Shown: positions 20,515-28,740 of the stretch, one piece after another
How the letters are laid out: each line of letters begins with the position of its first letter
How positions within the stretch are numbered: position 1 is the stretch's first letter
Source: Spongospora subterranea f. sp. subterranea
Lineage: Eukaryota > Endomyxa: Phytomyxea > Phytomyxea > Plasmodiophorida
Reading direction: 5' to 3'
DNA length: 29,549 nucleotides
Assembly (NCBI GenBank): GCA_049724395.1
Contig: JAUGWO010000213.1
Coordinates: 1 to 29,549, forward strand
Made by a program: the position numbers and the translations under genes
Notes under the pieces: model-generated
Seen by the model: the letters and a program-made list of their open reading frames with translations, nothing else
What the model was told of the DNA's origin: nothing
Databases searched by the model: none

Positions 20515-21606
20515 GAGTTGTTCCAACTGTGATTAAATTAATTATAATATGCTGTTGCCATTGCTGTTTGTTGCTCTTTTGTCGGATAAGATTTGCCTCG
20601 GTCCATAGCCGTGAACGTCAGCTGCCCCACCAATGAAGTTTGAAAAACAATTTCGAATGTAATTGGTGTAGCTCCCTGGGTTCAGAAGGTAGTGCACATA
20701 GGAACTTGTGGTTTCAAGAATTCTTTCATTGTTGTTGTTTTTCAATACCTGGGTGACATGGCATTCGCTCGTTTTCGGACAAAACATCAGGGAACGCTGT
20801 TTATATTGCTGGAATTAATCGAGAAATTTTTAGCGTTGGCAATTCCGCATAGCACTGTATTGTCGCTGGGAATCATCAACAATGCTATTCGTCTACCTGC
20901 GCAAATCAATCAACAAGAGTTTTGCAAATACAGTTATCAAGTCAAGGGAGCTGGAGGATGACATTTACGTGCCCGACGCTGCACGATGTGCTGAAATGTT
21001 TTTGGAAGCGATTTCGCGCCCAAACACTGTAATCGATGTTGCAGGGACGACAAGCATTTTACGCCACTCTCCTCGTGAATGCCACAGCTAGCTGAGAGTT
21101 TTGAGCCAAAGTTGGGCAAACTCAAACCGCCTCACAAATGTTAACAACTTTCATTGCCAAGTATTCAAGCTCAGATGAACTGGCCCAGGCCTTAGAAGAT
21201 ACCATAGACATCTATCTTATTTGCATTTATACACCAAATCTGACTAGAACTCGAGTAGGAAAAACGTTTGGAAATCGCGATAAGTTTGATGGACAGGCAA
21301 AGAGAAAGTGCAAGCGTAAGGCAAGCAACGAATTGCATCTGAACACACAAAAATTGCCTTTTGACGGCATATCACCAGCCAAGATCACGACGAGCAACGA
21401 ATCGATGAAGATGCACGTGTCAGCGTACTTGACATTGATTGGGTACCGGTGCAACACTGGTTATTGCTTTTAATTGTGAATAGATAAGCTAATGGTAATG
21501 CAACGCCATATGGACGTTTCGTTGGGCTGATTCATGCCGAACTTTGTCGTCGGTTCGGTGACGGGGAATTGGAGGCGAAACGATTGGCACAAACACCCAC
21601 TGAATC
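20515..21606. other. Decayed or spliced coding stretch, unrecognised
   Basis: Downstream of SHPRH several plus-strand frames look protein-like without joining up: 20692-20961 (GDMAFARFRTKHQGTLF, then INNAIRLPAQINQQEF), 20882-21091 (EDDIYVPDAARCAEMFLEA), 21138-21473 (FIAKYSSSDELAQALED) and an open phase near 21490-21690 (PYGRFVGLIHAELCRRFGD). A minus-strand frame 20787-20542 (YTNYIRNCFSNFIGGAAD) overlaps the first. This may be an old gene or transposon body. No catalytic motif was found. Confidence 0.3.
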
Positions 21607-23619
21607 TCATATCGTCAGGAGCGTTGATACACCATCAGATTTTTCTATTGTGAAGGTGATGAAGTCGTCCACGGTAATGATTCTTTCGGTGAGTGGGAGG
21701 TCAATATGCTGCGACAAAGCCACTCGAACATGATCGTCCACAATGACCTCGGTTCTTATCAGAAAAAAACGACGTCGCGGGGGACAGACGGATTGTACAG
21801 CATTTTCCAAATAATGGAGCAAAACAGCGGGACATTTTTTTATCAAATAACGGCCAATCAACATTACCCAGCAGTATTGAAAGACCTGAGTGAGGAGACC
21901 CACTGTTCCTCAATGGTTCGAAGATGTGTTTCATTGGTGTCATCTTAAATTCCTCCATTATGCGATATTCCTTAGAAATCCCCGACTGCAATTTTGATAT
22001 TTCGGGAATTTTCTGAAAGCGCCACACCCAAAAGCAGCTTCCCTCTGCGATTTCGACTTTGTAAAAGCAGCGGTCCATCACCATCCTTGGCGACCTCATC
22101 ACGAGGTCAAGGCAGGAAAACAAGGGATATCAAGATGAAGGCCCAAAACCTAATTGATATCTCTTTCTCTCTGCATCGCGTGCAGGGATTTATTGGAACT
22201 GTCACTGTTTCAGCCACCGAGTTCGCTCATAGATTCAATCCCATGAAAGGCGTCGGAACAGATGGCGTTTTTCGATTCGGATCTCATCGAATTTGCAAAG
22301 TCCATCGGTGGATATTTATATCGCAACAGACGCAAAACGCGTTGGACGGCAGAAACTGGTGATCCCAACAAGATTATCGAAGATCTTCTGTCAATTGAAC
22401 AACGATCATATTCGGGTAATACGATTGATAAATTGTACAGATATCGGATTTGGTTTCGAGGTGTTTTTGCAAAGGAATCATCACAGATTGCGACGTGTTC
22501 ATCGCTTTCTCTTCCAAACCGTAAACGGAGATCGCAGCGAAAGAGCAGTTCAATTCCATGGCAGGGTTGGACTCGAGGTGGAGCAGTGACGCCACCACTA
22601 AGGGGATCACGACGAGAGGGTTGGGCAACCTGTCCGCCTTCTCGCCAATCATCTTCAGCATAACGGCGGTGACCATATCGGGCAATCGCCACCGCCACCT
22701 CAATACGGTCCTCGATATCGCCCCCGACGTCTCCATCATGTGAACGGTCACCCTGAACGAGAAACGGGCGACATCTTGATTGAAAGGAGAACGCAACCTC
22801 CTTGCAGGCCAAGTAGGCGATGGATCCTGAATAACGCTGTCGCCATCGTCAAACGCGTTTGGGTTGATCATTTGGCCAATGCCTTCATCCATCGCTATTG
22901 TCGTTGATTGCTTGTACGGCCGGGACCACCAATACCAAAGGGCAACGGCGATACGATCGAGAACATTTCGAACACGACAAGTACCCGATGATATCCCGAT
23001 CGTCGAGATTTGGATAATATTGTGGCGTTATATTCGACAGACGTTGAGGGGCCGACACTGCCGCGATATTTGATCAATGAGGACTTGCCGGGCCCATCAA
23101 TCAATGGCTTTTAGCCATCGCCATCGAAGCCATCGTCTTTGTGGGATCGTAATGAGGTTTGACAAATGGGTTATGGCGTCTGTAAAGGGTTGTCCAAGGG
23201 GCCTTTCCTTATCAACAATATTCGATCGACGTTCTGGTCGTAGGGGAAAAGTCAGACCGATCGCCGGGCAGAATAGCTCATCGATCTGGCGATTGGAGAG
23301 AACTGTGGATGATATCGCGATGTTGGATAACTTCGTGTTCGGCAATAATAGTTTCCCCAACAAGGGCTAGAAAAAACAAGGGTGACAGGATTCAATCTGG
23401 AGAAAGGGCATCGGAGACCGTCCATTATCACATCTTGTAAAGCCAATCAACCCAGGTGAACTAGATATACCGAGGTTCGTTTATGAGTTTTCAGGGGCTA
23501 ACAGTTGGGTCAATCATTTGATTCAGCGGGACATGTTTTTATTCTTTTCGAAAACGCCAACTCGGGGAGAGCAATGTTGAGGGCTTCGGCACTCTGTTTA
23601 CAGTGATTTTACTCATCTT
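21607..23619 (-). pseudogene. Unrecognised decayed gene forming the X block
   Basis: Minus-strand phases from an MSKIT start near 23619 through LLGKLLLPNTKLSNIAISS, IDGPGKSSLIKY, EKADRLPNPLVVIP, KEYRIMEEFKM and ERIITVDDFITFTI to a stop at 21607 look like one worn protein of perhaps 600 residues. Parts are duplicated at 1-490 and 10847-11745, and the protein-like phases agree between copies. It is broken in many places, so it is treated as a fossil. A faint similarity to large dynamin-type GTPases (a GKSS phrase, then a helical C-terminus) was considered but cannot be supported. Its start lies about 180 bases from, and divergent to, the secreted gene at 23798. Confidence 0.35.
21893..22679 (-). 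repeat. X block (distal part), right copy
   Basis: Inverted partner of 10847-11745 with high identity and sharp edges. It lacks two short segments found in the middle copy. The two copies flank RFC5 and SHPRH, so recombination between them could invert the 10 kb housekeeping segment. Confidence 0.85.
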
Positions 23620-23770
23620 TTGCTGCAGTGAATCTAAATATAGAACATGGTCAGACTGGTGTTTGACTGTTCCTCAAAAATCTCACAATGGTCGTCCCAC
23701 TTGATACAGTCCCATATTTGTCCAATGCGGTGTCCGACAACGGGTCCGGTCAAAACACCTTCATAACGAT
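23270..23770 (+). repeat. X block (gene-proximal part), right copy
   Basis: Inverted partner of 1-490. The match runs to within about 30 bases of the ATG of the secreted gene at 23798, ending in a GGTCAAAACACCTTC phrase found as its complement at bases 1-20. Short open frames occur on both strands; the plus-strand phrase VYEFSGANSWVNHLIQRDM is conserved with the left copy but not extended. Confidence 0.85.
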
Positions 23771-23797
23771 ATCAATATCAATTGCAATCAGTAGCAA
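23760..23797 (+). promoter_or_regulatory. 5' leader of E6
   Basis: ATAACGATATCAATATCAAT followed by GCAAATG matches the leader of the E1 and E2 genes. With the divergent MSKIT start near 23619, the 180 bases between them would be a two-way promoter if both genes were ever active. Confidence 0.4.
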
Positions 23798-24319
23798 ATG
23801 TCGCTCATCGGTGGATCTCTTCTTCTTCTCGCATTGTTGTCCATTGCTGGCTCTGTTGATTCCAGTGATGATGAATCTGACCTCTATTTTGAAGTGGCGG
23901 GCTTGCCACCGAATAGAGAATGGATGGAATCACGTTTTGGTCTATTTTGGTCCCAGTGTCGTGAGATTGCGGCAAAAAACAAAAAACCGATGGACGTAAG
24001 TTCAGTGAAAAAATGGCTCGGTACAACTCTTTATAAGCAAGGGAATGATGTTTGCGGTCGAGTTGTCGGCCTAGGGGTCGATGGTGATGATTTTTTTGGG
24101 CCTGAGGACGTCCAAGAGCCGATCAAAGTGTTCATGTCGTTTGTCCATAGCGTATTGCGTTTGAAAGACGAAAAGCTCCCCGTCGTGACGGCGTCGCTCT
24201 TCTACTATGAATCAAGACCCAGTCTGCCCAAATTCTGGAAGACCAGCGAGGGGCAGTCGTCGGGATCAAACCAAAAATCAAAACGCAGTCTGCTCAAATT
24301 CTGGAACATCAGCGAGTGA
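23798..24319 (+). CDS. Secreted protein, unknown function, family member E6
   Basis: 173 residues in one open frame with ATG in the family context. Residues 1 to about 20 (MSLIGGSLLLLALLSIAGS) are a clear signal peptide. The core is compact: FWSQCREI, LGTTLYKQGNDVC, VGLGVDGDDFFGPEDVQEPIK, FMSFV and VVTASLFYYE, then LPKFWKTSEGQ. The two family cysteines are kept at about 30 residues spacing. The tail differs: the shared 24-base DNA unit is read here as SSGSNQ, not SRRDQT, and a 63-base in-frame duplication repeats L.KFW...SE at the end. The SEYSLDQ phrase of the other paralogues is present in the DNA just downstream but in another frame. The Z block that should follow is displaced to 28641 by a transposon. 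Function unknown; likely exported. Confidence 0.75.
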   Translation: MSLIGGSLLLLALLSIAGSVDSSDDESDLYFEVAGLPPNREWMESRFGLFWSQCREIAAKNKKPMDVSSVKKWLGTTLYKQGNDVCGRVVGLGVDGDDFFGPEDVQEPIKVFMSFVHSVLRLKDEKLPVVTASLFYYESRPSLPKFWKTSEGQSSGSNQKSKRSLLKFWNISE

Positions 24320-24431
24320 GTATTCCCTGGATCAAAACCACTCACCAGAAGCGATTTTCACCAATACCCGGTTTTTCACCCCATATTGAATACATACATC
24401 AGGTTTTTATGATCCTATTCCTCAGTACCTA

Positions 24432-24461
24432 CCGTCTTCACCCGAATATTGCGCCTAGGCG
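24432..24461 (+). repeat. Left terminal inverted repeat
   Basis: Thirty bases identical to the reverse complement of 28609-28638. Its inner end is the ten-base palindrome CGCCTAGGCG. Confidence 0.95.
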
Positions 24462-24479
24462 TTCTATTTAAGTTTTACT

Positions 24480-25862
24480 AAAAATTTTGGTTTTGCCGCG
24501 GTTGCCAAGCGGTTTGGTGTCACACCGTCAACTTTGCGAGGTTGGTACAGTAAACGTAGCGAGTTGACTGCACTATCGCAAGACGACGCCGTGCAAACTC
24601 GCAGATCGCGTCGATTGCCGGGCGGGGGGCGCAAGTGCAAGTTCGATGCCATCGAAAAGCGTGCTCACGAGTGGGTGAAGAATCGAAACAAACTGGGTTT
24701 GCGCGTCAAGGATCAGTATATTCGCCTGAAAGCTCTCCAGTTCTACCACGAAGACCGTGACCCGGATGGTCCAAACGATGAGGAGAGTGACGATGATGGC
24801 GAGAGCTTTTTCATGGCGTCAAAGGGATGGTGTACTCGTTTCAAAGATCGCCATGATTTAGTGTCGAGGCGGCATACATCCACAAGCGTCTTGCCCGAAA
24901 ATGCTGGGCAAATCGTGCAGTCGTGGATCAAGAGTATTCATCAGGTTATTGAACAGCACAATATAAAGCCGTGCAATATCATCAACATGGACCAGGTTCC
25001 AAGGTACTTCGAGACTGAGCCGAAATCGACGATAACAACGATTGGAAGCCGCGAGGTGCTCCCACGGAAAGGGGGGAGCTCACACAAGCGACTAACGGCC
25101 ACCTTCACCGTTCAATCCGATGGAAAGCTTTTGACTCCGCACGTTTTGTTTTCAAATTAAAAAAACAAGCCGGTTTGTGAAGAAGGAATGCTTGTCGACG
25201 TGAACAAGACGGGCATGTGGTCTGATGCGTTCTTGCTGCAGCATGCTAAAGACGTTGTGCTGAAACGGGTTCAAACGGCGTTTCGCCGAGAGCCTCTGTT
25301 GTATATCATCGATTCTTACGCATGTCACCTTAAGATGTTCAGCGAGAAGCTTCTTGAGAAATACAACGTGTACGCTGCCATTGTTCCGGCAAACATGACG
25401 AACATCTTACAACCACTCGATGTTGGCATCAACCGATCCTTCCAGCAGTTTTACAATGATCGCTATGATGGATATGTTGCCCACGCGCTCGGAAACCCGG
25501 ACTTGCAGACCAAGCAAGGAAATGTCAAGGTTCCGCCGTACAAGTTGGTTTCCCGATGGATATTGGATTGGCAAGAGAGTAGGCTCGATGCGGATATGGC
25601 AAAGGCTTTTAAGGTCTGTGGCATATGCCACCCCTCCGAATTCGATGTCGAGTTGTTGCATCCCCCCTTGAAGGCCTTGTTCCACTCCGACTTCGATCCT
25701 GTCGCCTGGCAACAAGAATTCGGGGACTTGTTGGAATCGGAGTACGCGACCCTACCTTGCATGCATATCACTGAGCCAGACTTCTACCTCCCATTTAACA
25801 CAACTACCAGTTTGTCTCGCCTGCATCTACCGATACAAGGTAGGAATGGTTTCGGAGGATGA
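24480..25862 (+). pseudogene. pogo/Tigger-type DDE transposase, one internal stop, no start codon
   Basis: One reading phase runs from the left inverted repeat to 25862. Order: a helix-turn-helix (VAKRFGVTPSTLRGWYSKR), a CENP-B/Tc5-type second domain (GGGRKCKFDAIEKR to KGWCTRFKDRHDLVSRR), and a DDE_1 catalytic core with aspartates in NMDQVP (24990), YIIDSYACH (25311) and LQPLDVGINR (25419). The last two have 35 residues between them. A single TAA at 25158 interrupts the core before KNKPVCEEG, in phase. No ATG occurs between the inverted repeat and the first helix, and the repeat sits only about 30 bases from it, so 5' sequence has probably been deleted. About 460 codons in all, near family size. 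Inactive as given. Confidence 0.85.
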
Positions 25863-26286
25863 TGATGATGTCATCGCCATGATAGGCAGCGTTGTCGACT
25901 ATATGCTCACCCCTCCGGAACTGAAGGATGTATATTCCATCGATGATGCTAACGCCATCAAGAGCGGTGATGGTGTTGCCTGCGAATGTGAAGTCTTCGG
26001 CTTATCTCGTTTCTTCAAGTTGAACATTGTGGTGTCTACACTGGACGACAACGCGAAAGTTTTGTCAAAGTTCACCTTCCAAGGAGACGAGGAGCAACCG
26101 AATATCATCATGTGCATCTACAGCGCATTGGTGATTATTTCACAACAAATGATCTCACAGCAACTGATAATCGCCGAAAGAAGTTTTCTGAACGCACTTC
26201 AACCTCCACCACTCGCCCGATTACTTCGCTCCACGTTAATTAGAAAACATACATTTCATAGTGAAATAATCACCAATCCGCTGTAG
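25846..26286 (+). other. Open frame after the transposase, unrecognised
   Basis: 146 codons from an ATG overlapping the transposase end in another phase: an acidic EDDDDVIAMIG start, then GDGVACECEVFGLSRFFKLN. It ends within an inverted-repeat pair. GTAGGA at 25841 could be a splice donor that carries the transposase into this exon, but I found no acceptor that restores phase. It may also belong to a different element. Confidence 0.25.
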
Positions 26287-26326
26287 ATGCACATGATTGG
26301 CATTCGGTTGCTCCTCATCTCCTTGG
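26079..26326. repeat. Short foldback, 65-base arms
   Basis: 26079-26143 and 26261-26326 are reverse complements with five or six differences. The minus-strand arm reads GDEEQPNANHVHLQRIGDYF in an open phase; the plus-strand arm reads GDEEQPN and then shifts. The spacer is about 117 bases. Confidence 0.85.
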
Positions 26327-26483
26327 TTCGTGAGATAGTTGCTCTCCGCACGCGTCATGAAGTTGGCAGCGACGCCCAAGGTCTTACTTGAATAATCCGA
26401 CTTTTCTGACGTGCTCGGCACTCTCCACTGTTACAGAAGAGAACCTGTCTGTATTACGCAATAGTGTCAAGTCCGCACCTCCA

Positions 26484-27249
26484 AACAGTTTCTGAGGCTT
26501 TGCGTCATTTAGACTTGCTGTTCCCGGAGCAACTTTAATGACTAATGGGGGATCTGCGTATCCAGGTGCTGCATCGACAGCCTGTATGCTTCACATTCTA
26601 TGCAGTTATCACTTTCAACAAGAAGTATTTTCGTCCTGTGGCGGTCTCGGCTCAATCTCAGACCTCTTTAAAATGGATGCGCGTCTGCCCACGTCTGTGG
26701 ACGCGTGAAATTGCCTGATCTTCGATCGCCGGATTTAGCGACGGCTCGACTCCTTTTTTTTTTGCCCTTCTCTTTTATGATGGAATTCACACTCTCTCCC
26801 CGTTGTGACGCAACTTGACTGCAAGTGAAGGCGCGCCCTGTACATTATCGAATTCGTCATGCTTTGCGACAAATCCTTAACATATATCATCAAACTTTCC
26901 AGTGAACAATCTGCAAACCTTGGTTTTTGACTTCAATATATTGTGCAGGCAACTGGTGGCAGATGCATATGAAGCATATCGATCAATGCACGACTTGTAA
27001 TATTCAGAGAAATGTTTTTCAGTCGAAAATGACGAATATATAAGTGCCATCGCATCCTTTTTAAAGAGGTCTGACATTGAGCCGAGACCGCCACAGGACG
27101 AAAATACTTCTTGTTGAAAGTGATAACTGCATAGAATGTGAAGCATACAGGCTGTCGATGCAGCACCTGGATACGCAGATCCCCCATCAGTCATTAAAGT
27201 TGCTCCGGGAACAGCAAGTCTGAATAGACGCAAAGCCTCAGAAACTGTT
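26484..27249. repeat. MULE foldback, 199-base arms
   Basis: Left arm 26484-26681 and right arm 27051-27249 are reverse complements with about 3 percent difference. The right arm lies inside the MULE transposase. In the left arm the codon of the catalytic aspartate of the TDGGSAYP motif reads as asparagine and one base is missing, so the left arm is the decayed duplicate. The spacer holds the SHPRH fragment and a T-rich stretch. Confidence 0.92.
26680..26750 (-). other. Exact 71-base copy of SHPRH motif VI coding sequence
   Basis: Identical, in reverse complement, to 20284-20354 in SHPRH exon 4, which encodes about residues 1376-1399 including SRVHRRGQTR. It joins the MULE left arm with two bases of overlap (CG at 26680-26681). 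At the other edge the match stops abruptly before a T run. No flanking intron or untranslated sequence came along. Identity over all 71 bases implies a recent copy or one still being converted by the parent gene. Confidence 0.93.
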
Positions 27250-28374
27250 GCAGTGTTCTCTGATTCGTCGAGCAGGACGCCACTGATGACACACTTGCCC
27301 AGGCAATCAACATTGGTAAACGGCATCAACTTCAAATTGTATGCGGGGGTGTTATGGGTACCATCAACGATTGTGAAGTCGCCATAAACTGTGGCGTATT
27401 GCGACATTTGAACAGTCTGAACCATAGGTAAGCACAATGATGAGATAACGAAACACTGATGATTAACACCTGCAAATAAACAGTTGATAAACGCTGCGAC
27501 ATGTCTATAGCATGATTAAAAACACCTCCAGCAGCCCGCTTCCATGAACTTGGTCATACAATCCGGATCTTTGCCGAAATGTAATTCTTTCCCGCGTCGG
27601 ATTGACCTGGACAAAAGGCCAGTCGAATACGTTTTACCAGGATTTGATCCCTCCAAAATTTCCCTAACCTGATTGGATGAGCTCTCAGTAATCTTATTTA
27701 CTCTAGAAGTGCAAAACAACGATTACCTTAGACAAAGGTAAATTGTAGCGAGCAAAACTATGAATTAATTCACGCTCGCTTGCGTTCAGATCCACGTCAA
27801 GAGTTACTTGTTTCAGTCCACCGACGGGAGTTATATTACAATTATCAATCTCATGATTGTGGTCTTGGCAGCTGCTCGTGATATTGTAATCTGACGAGAG
27901 TCTATCAGAAGTAAAACCAATTGACCAAGTACAAGTTGACTTGATCCCTCTTTTCTCCGTTTTGACAACGGGATCCTTGAATGTGCAATAGATGTTTCCT
28001 CGCTGCCAGATTTATTTAACGCCCGGGCCATGGATCGGATGGGGATTATCCTTGGTGAAAAAGTGTGGGTTAACGCCAACCCGGAATCCGATGGAACGCG
28101 AAAGTTCCTTCACAGTGGACAGCATGACTTCACATGTGGCAAAGCGCGAACCGACCGCGATGCATTTATGCGAAGCTATGGTTTGCGATGGACACTCAAC
28201 ACCATCTTGAACATCATCGACACACCCCATTTCAACAAGTTCATACGAGGGATCGTCACCAGCCTCAACACGATCGTCAGGATTTACATCTTGGTCAAGA
28301 CAAGTTGTAGTTGGAACAGTGCCATCAACCCGAACAGTCTCGGACGATCGTCGAAAAATCGAAGAAAACCACAT
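26877..28374 (-). pseudogene. MULE (Mutator-like) transposase, broken
   Basis: Read on minus, the N-terminal part (28374 to about 27740) has a FAR1/MULE-like entry domain: TCEVMLSTVKELSRSIGFRV, then KRGIKSTCTWSIGF and CQDHNHEI. Next comes NQVREILEGSNPGK and SIRRGKELHFG (27719-27516). The catalytic part (27437-26877) has FTIVDGTHNT (first Asp), LMTDGGSAYP (second Asp) and CSYHFQQE. At least two in-phase stops (near 28013 and 27519) and one phase change near 27720 break it. A 70-base stretch with splice-like borders near 27525-27456 does not restore phase, so it is not called an intron. The C-terminal SWIM-type zinc finger is absent. MULEs are known to carry captured host gene pieces. Confidence 0.75.
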
Positions 28375-28478
28375 TTTGCAGTATCCCTCTTACAAGATAC
28401 GCCACATGTCACCTTCTACAGTCACTCACTAATTATCACTAATTTCTGACATAAGGTTTTGGAGTGGAGAGACTGGAA

Positions 28479-28564
28479 TCTCTCCCCGCGGGGAGAGAAG
28501 ACACCACCGCATATTGAGTACAATGTAATAAAGCACCTAGGTGTTGTATTCAAATACAACACCT
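28479..28564. repeat. Two near-perfect palindromes
   Basis: TCTCTCCCCGCGGGGAGAGA at 28479-28498 is a perfect 20-base palindrome. 28539-28564 is a 26-base near-palindrome built on AGGTGTTGTATT. They lie between the MULE 5' end and the right inverted repeat and could be ends of another small element or regulatory sites. Confidence 0.7.
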
Positions 28565-28608
28565 ACTTGGACGTCGGGGAAAGAAAGTGGCCTAAACCTG
28601 CAAGACAA

Positions 28609-28638
28609 CGCCTAGGCGCAATATTCGGGTGAAGACGG
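28609..28638 (-). repeat. Right terminal inverted repeat
   Basis: Thirty bases, exact reverse complement of 24432-24461, followed by TA and then by GTTGAACTC of the interrupted Z block. Confidence 0.95.
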
Positions 28639-28640
28639 TA

Positions 28641-28740
28641 GTTGAACTCAAAAATTGATTTCAAATCCCAACAGCAATATCCAGATCGACAGAGTTTCAT
28701 CATCGTTCCACTTCAATCAATCATTCAGTCTATCTCCTAT
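28641..28740 (+). repeat. Z block, copy 4, displaced from E6
   Basis: GTTGAACTCAAAAA, AAATCCCAACA, ATATCCAGATCGACAGAG and CAATCATTCAGTCTATCTCC match the reverse complement of Z copy 1 (about 1735 down to 1600). It directly continues the sequence left of 24430 once the transposon is removed, so E6 and Z were one unit. After 28740 the match is lost. Confidence 0.8.

Larger units (their letters stand above)
24430..28640. mobile_element. TA-flanked element with 30-base inverted ends (pogo/Tigger), holding MULE and other insertions
   Basis: Perfect 30-base inverted repeats begin CCGTCTTCACCCG at 24432 and end at 28638, each bordered by TA (24430-24431 and 28639-28640), the target used by Tc1/mariner/pogo elements. 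The empty site is visible in the E1 and E2 units, where CCTATTCCTCAGTA joins directly to GTTGAACTCAAAAA. At the left border four extra bases (CCTA) lie between the expected site and the repeat. Inside are a pogo transposase, a broken MULE transposase and rearranged fragments, so the region is composite. The boundaries of the MULE within it could not be found. Confidence 0.8.

Noticed and set aside
22895-23104. IDGPGKSSLIKY phrase suggesting a P-loop GTPase or dynamin-like protein in X
   Set aside because: The spacing does not match a Walker A motif in the open phase, and the remaining GTPase motifs cannot be shown. The block is left unrecognised.
26680-26750. A second helicase gene fragment of independent origin
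   Set aside because: The identity with SHPRH is complete over 71 bases and stops sharply at both edges, so it is a copy and not a diverged paralogue.
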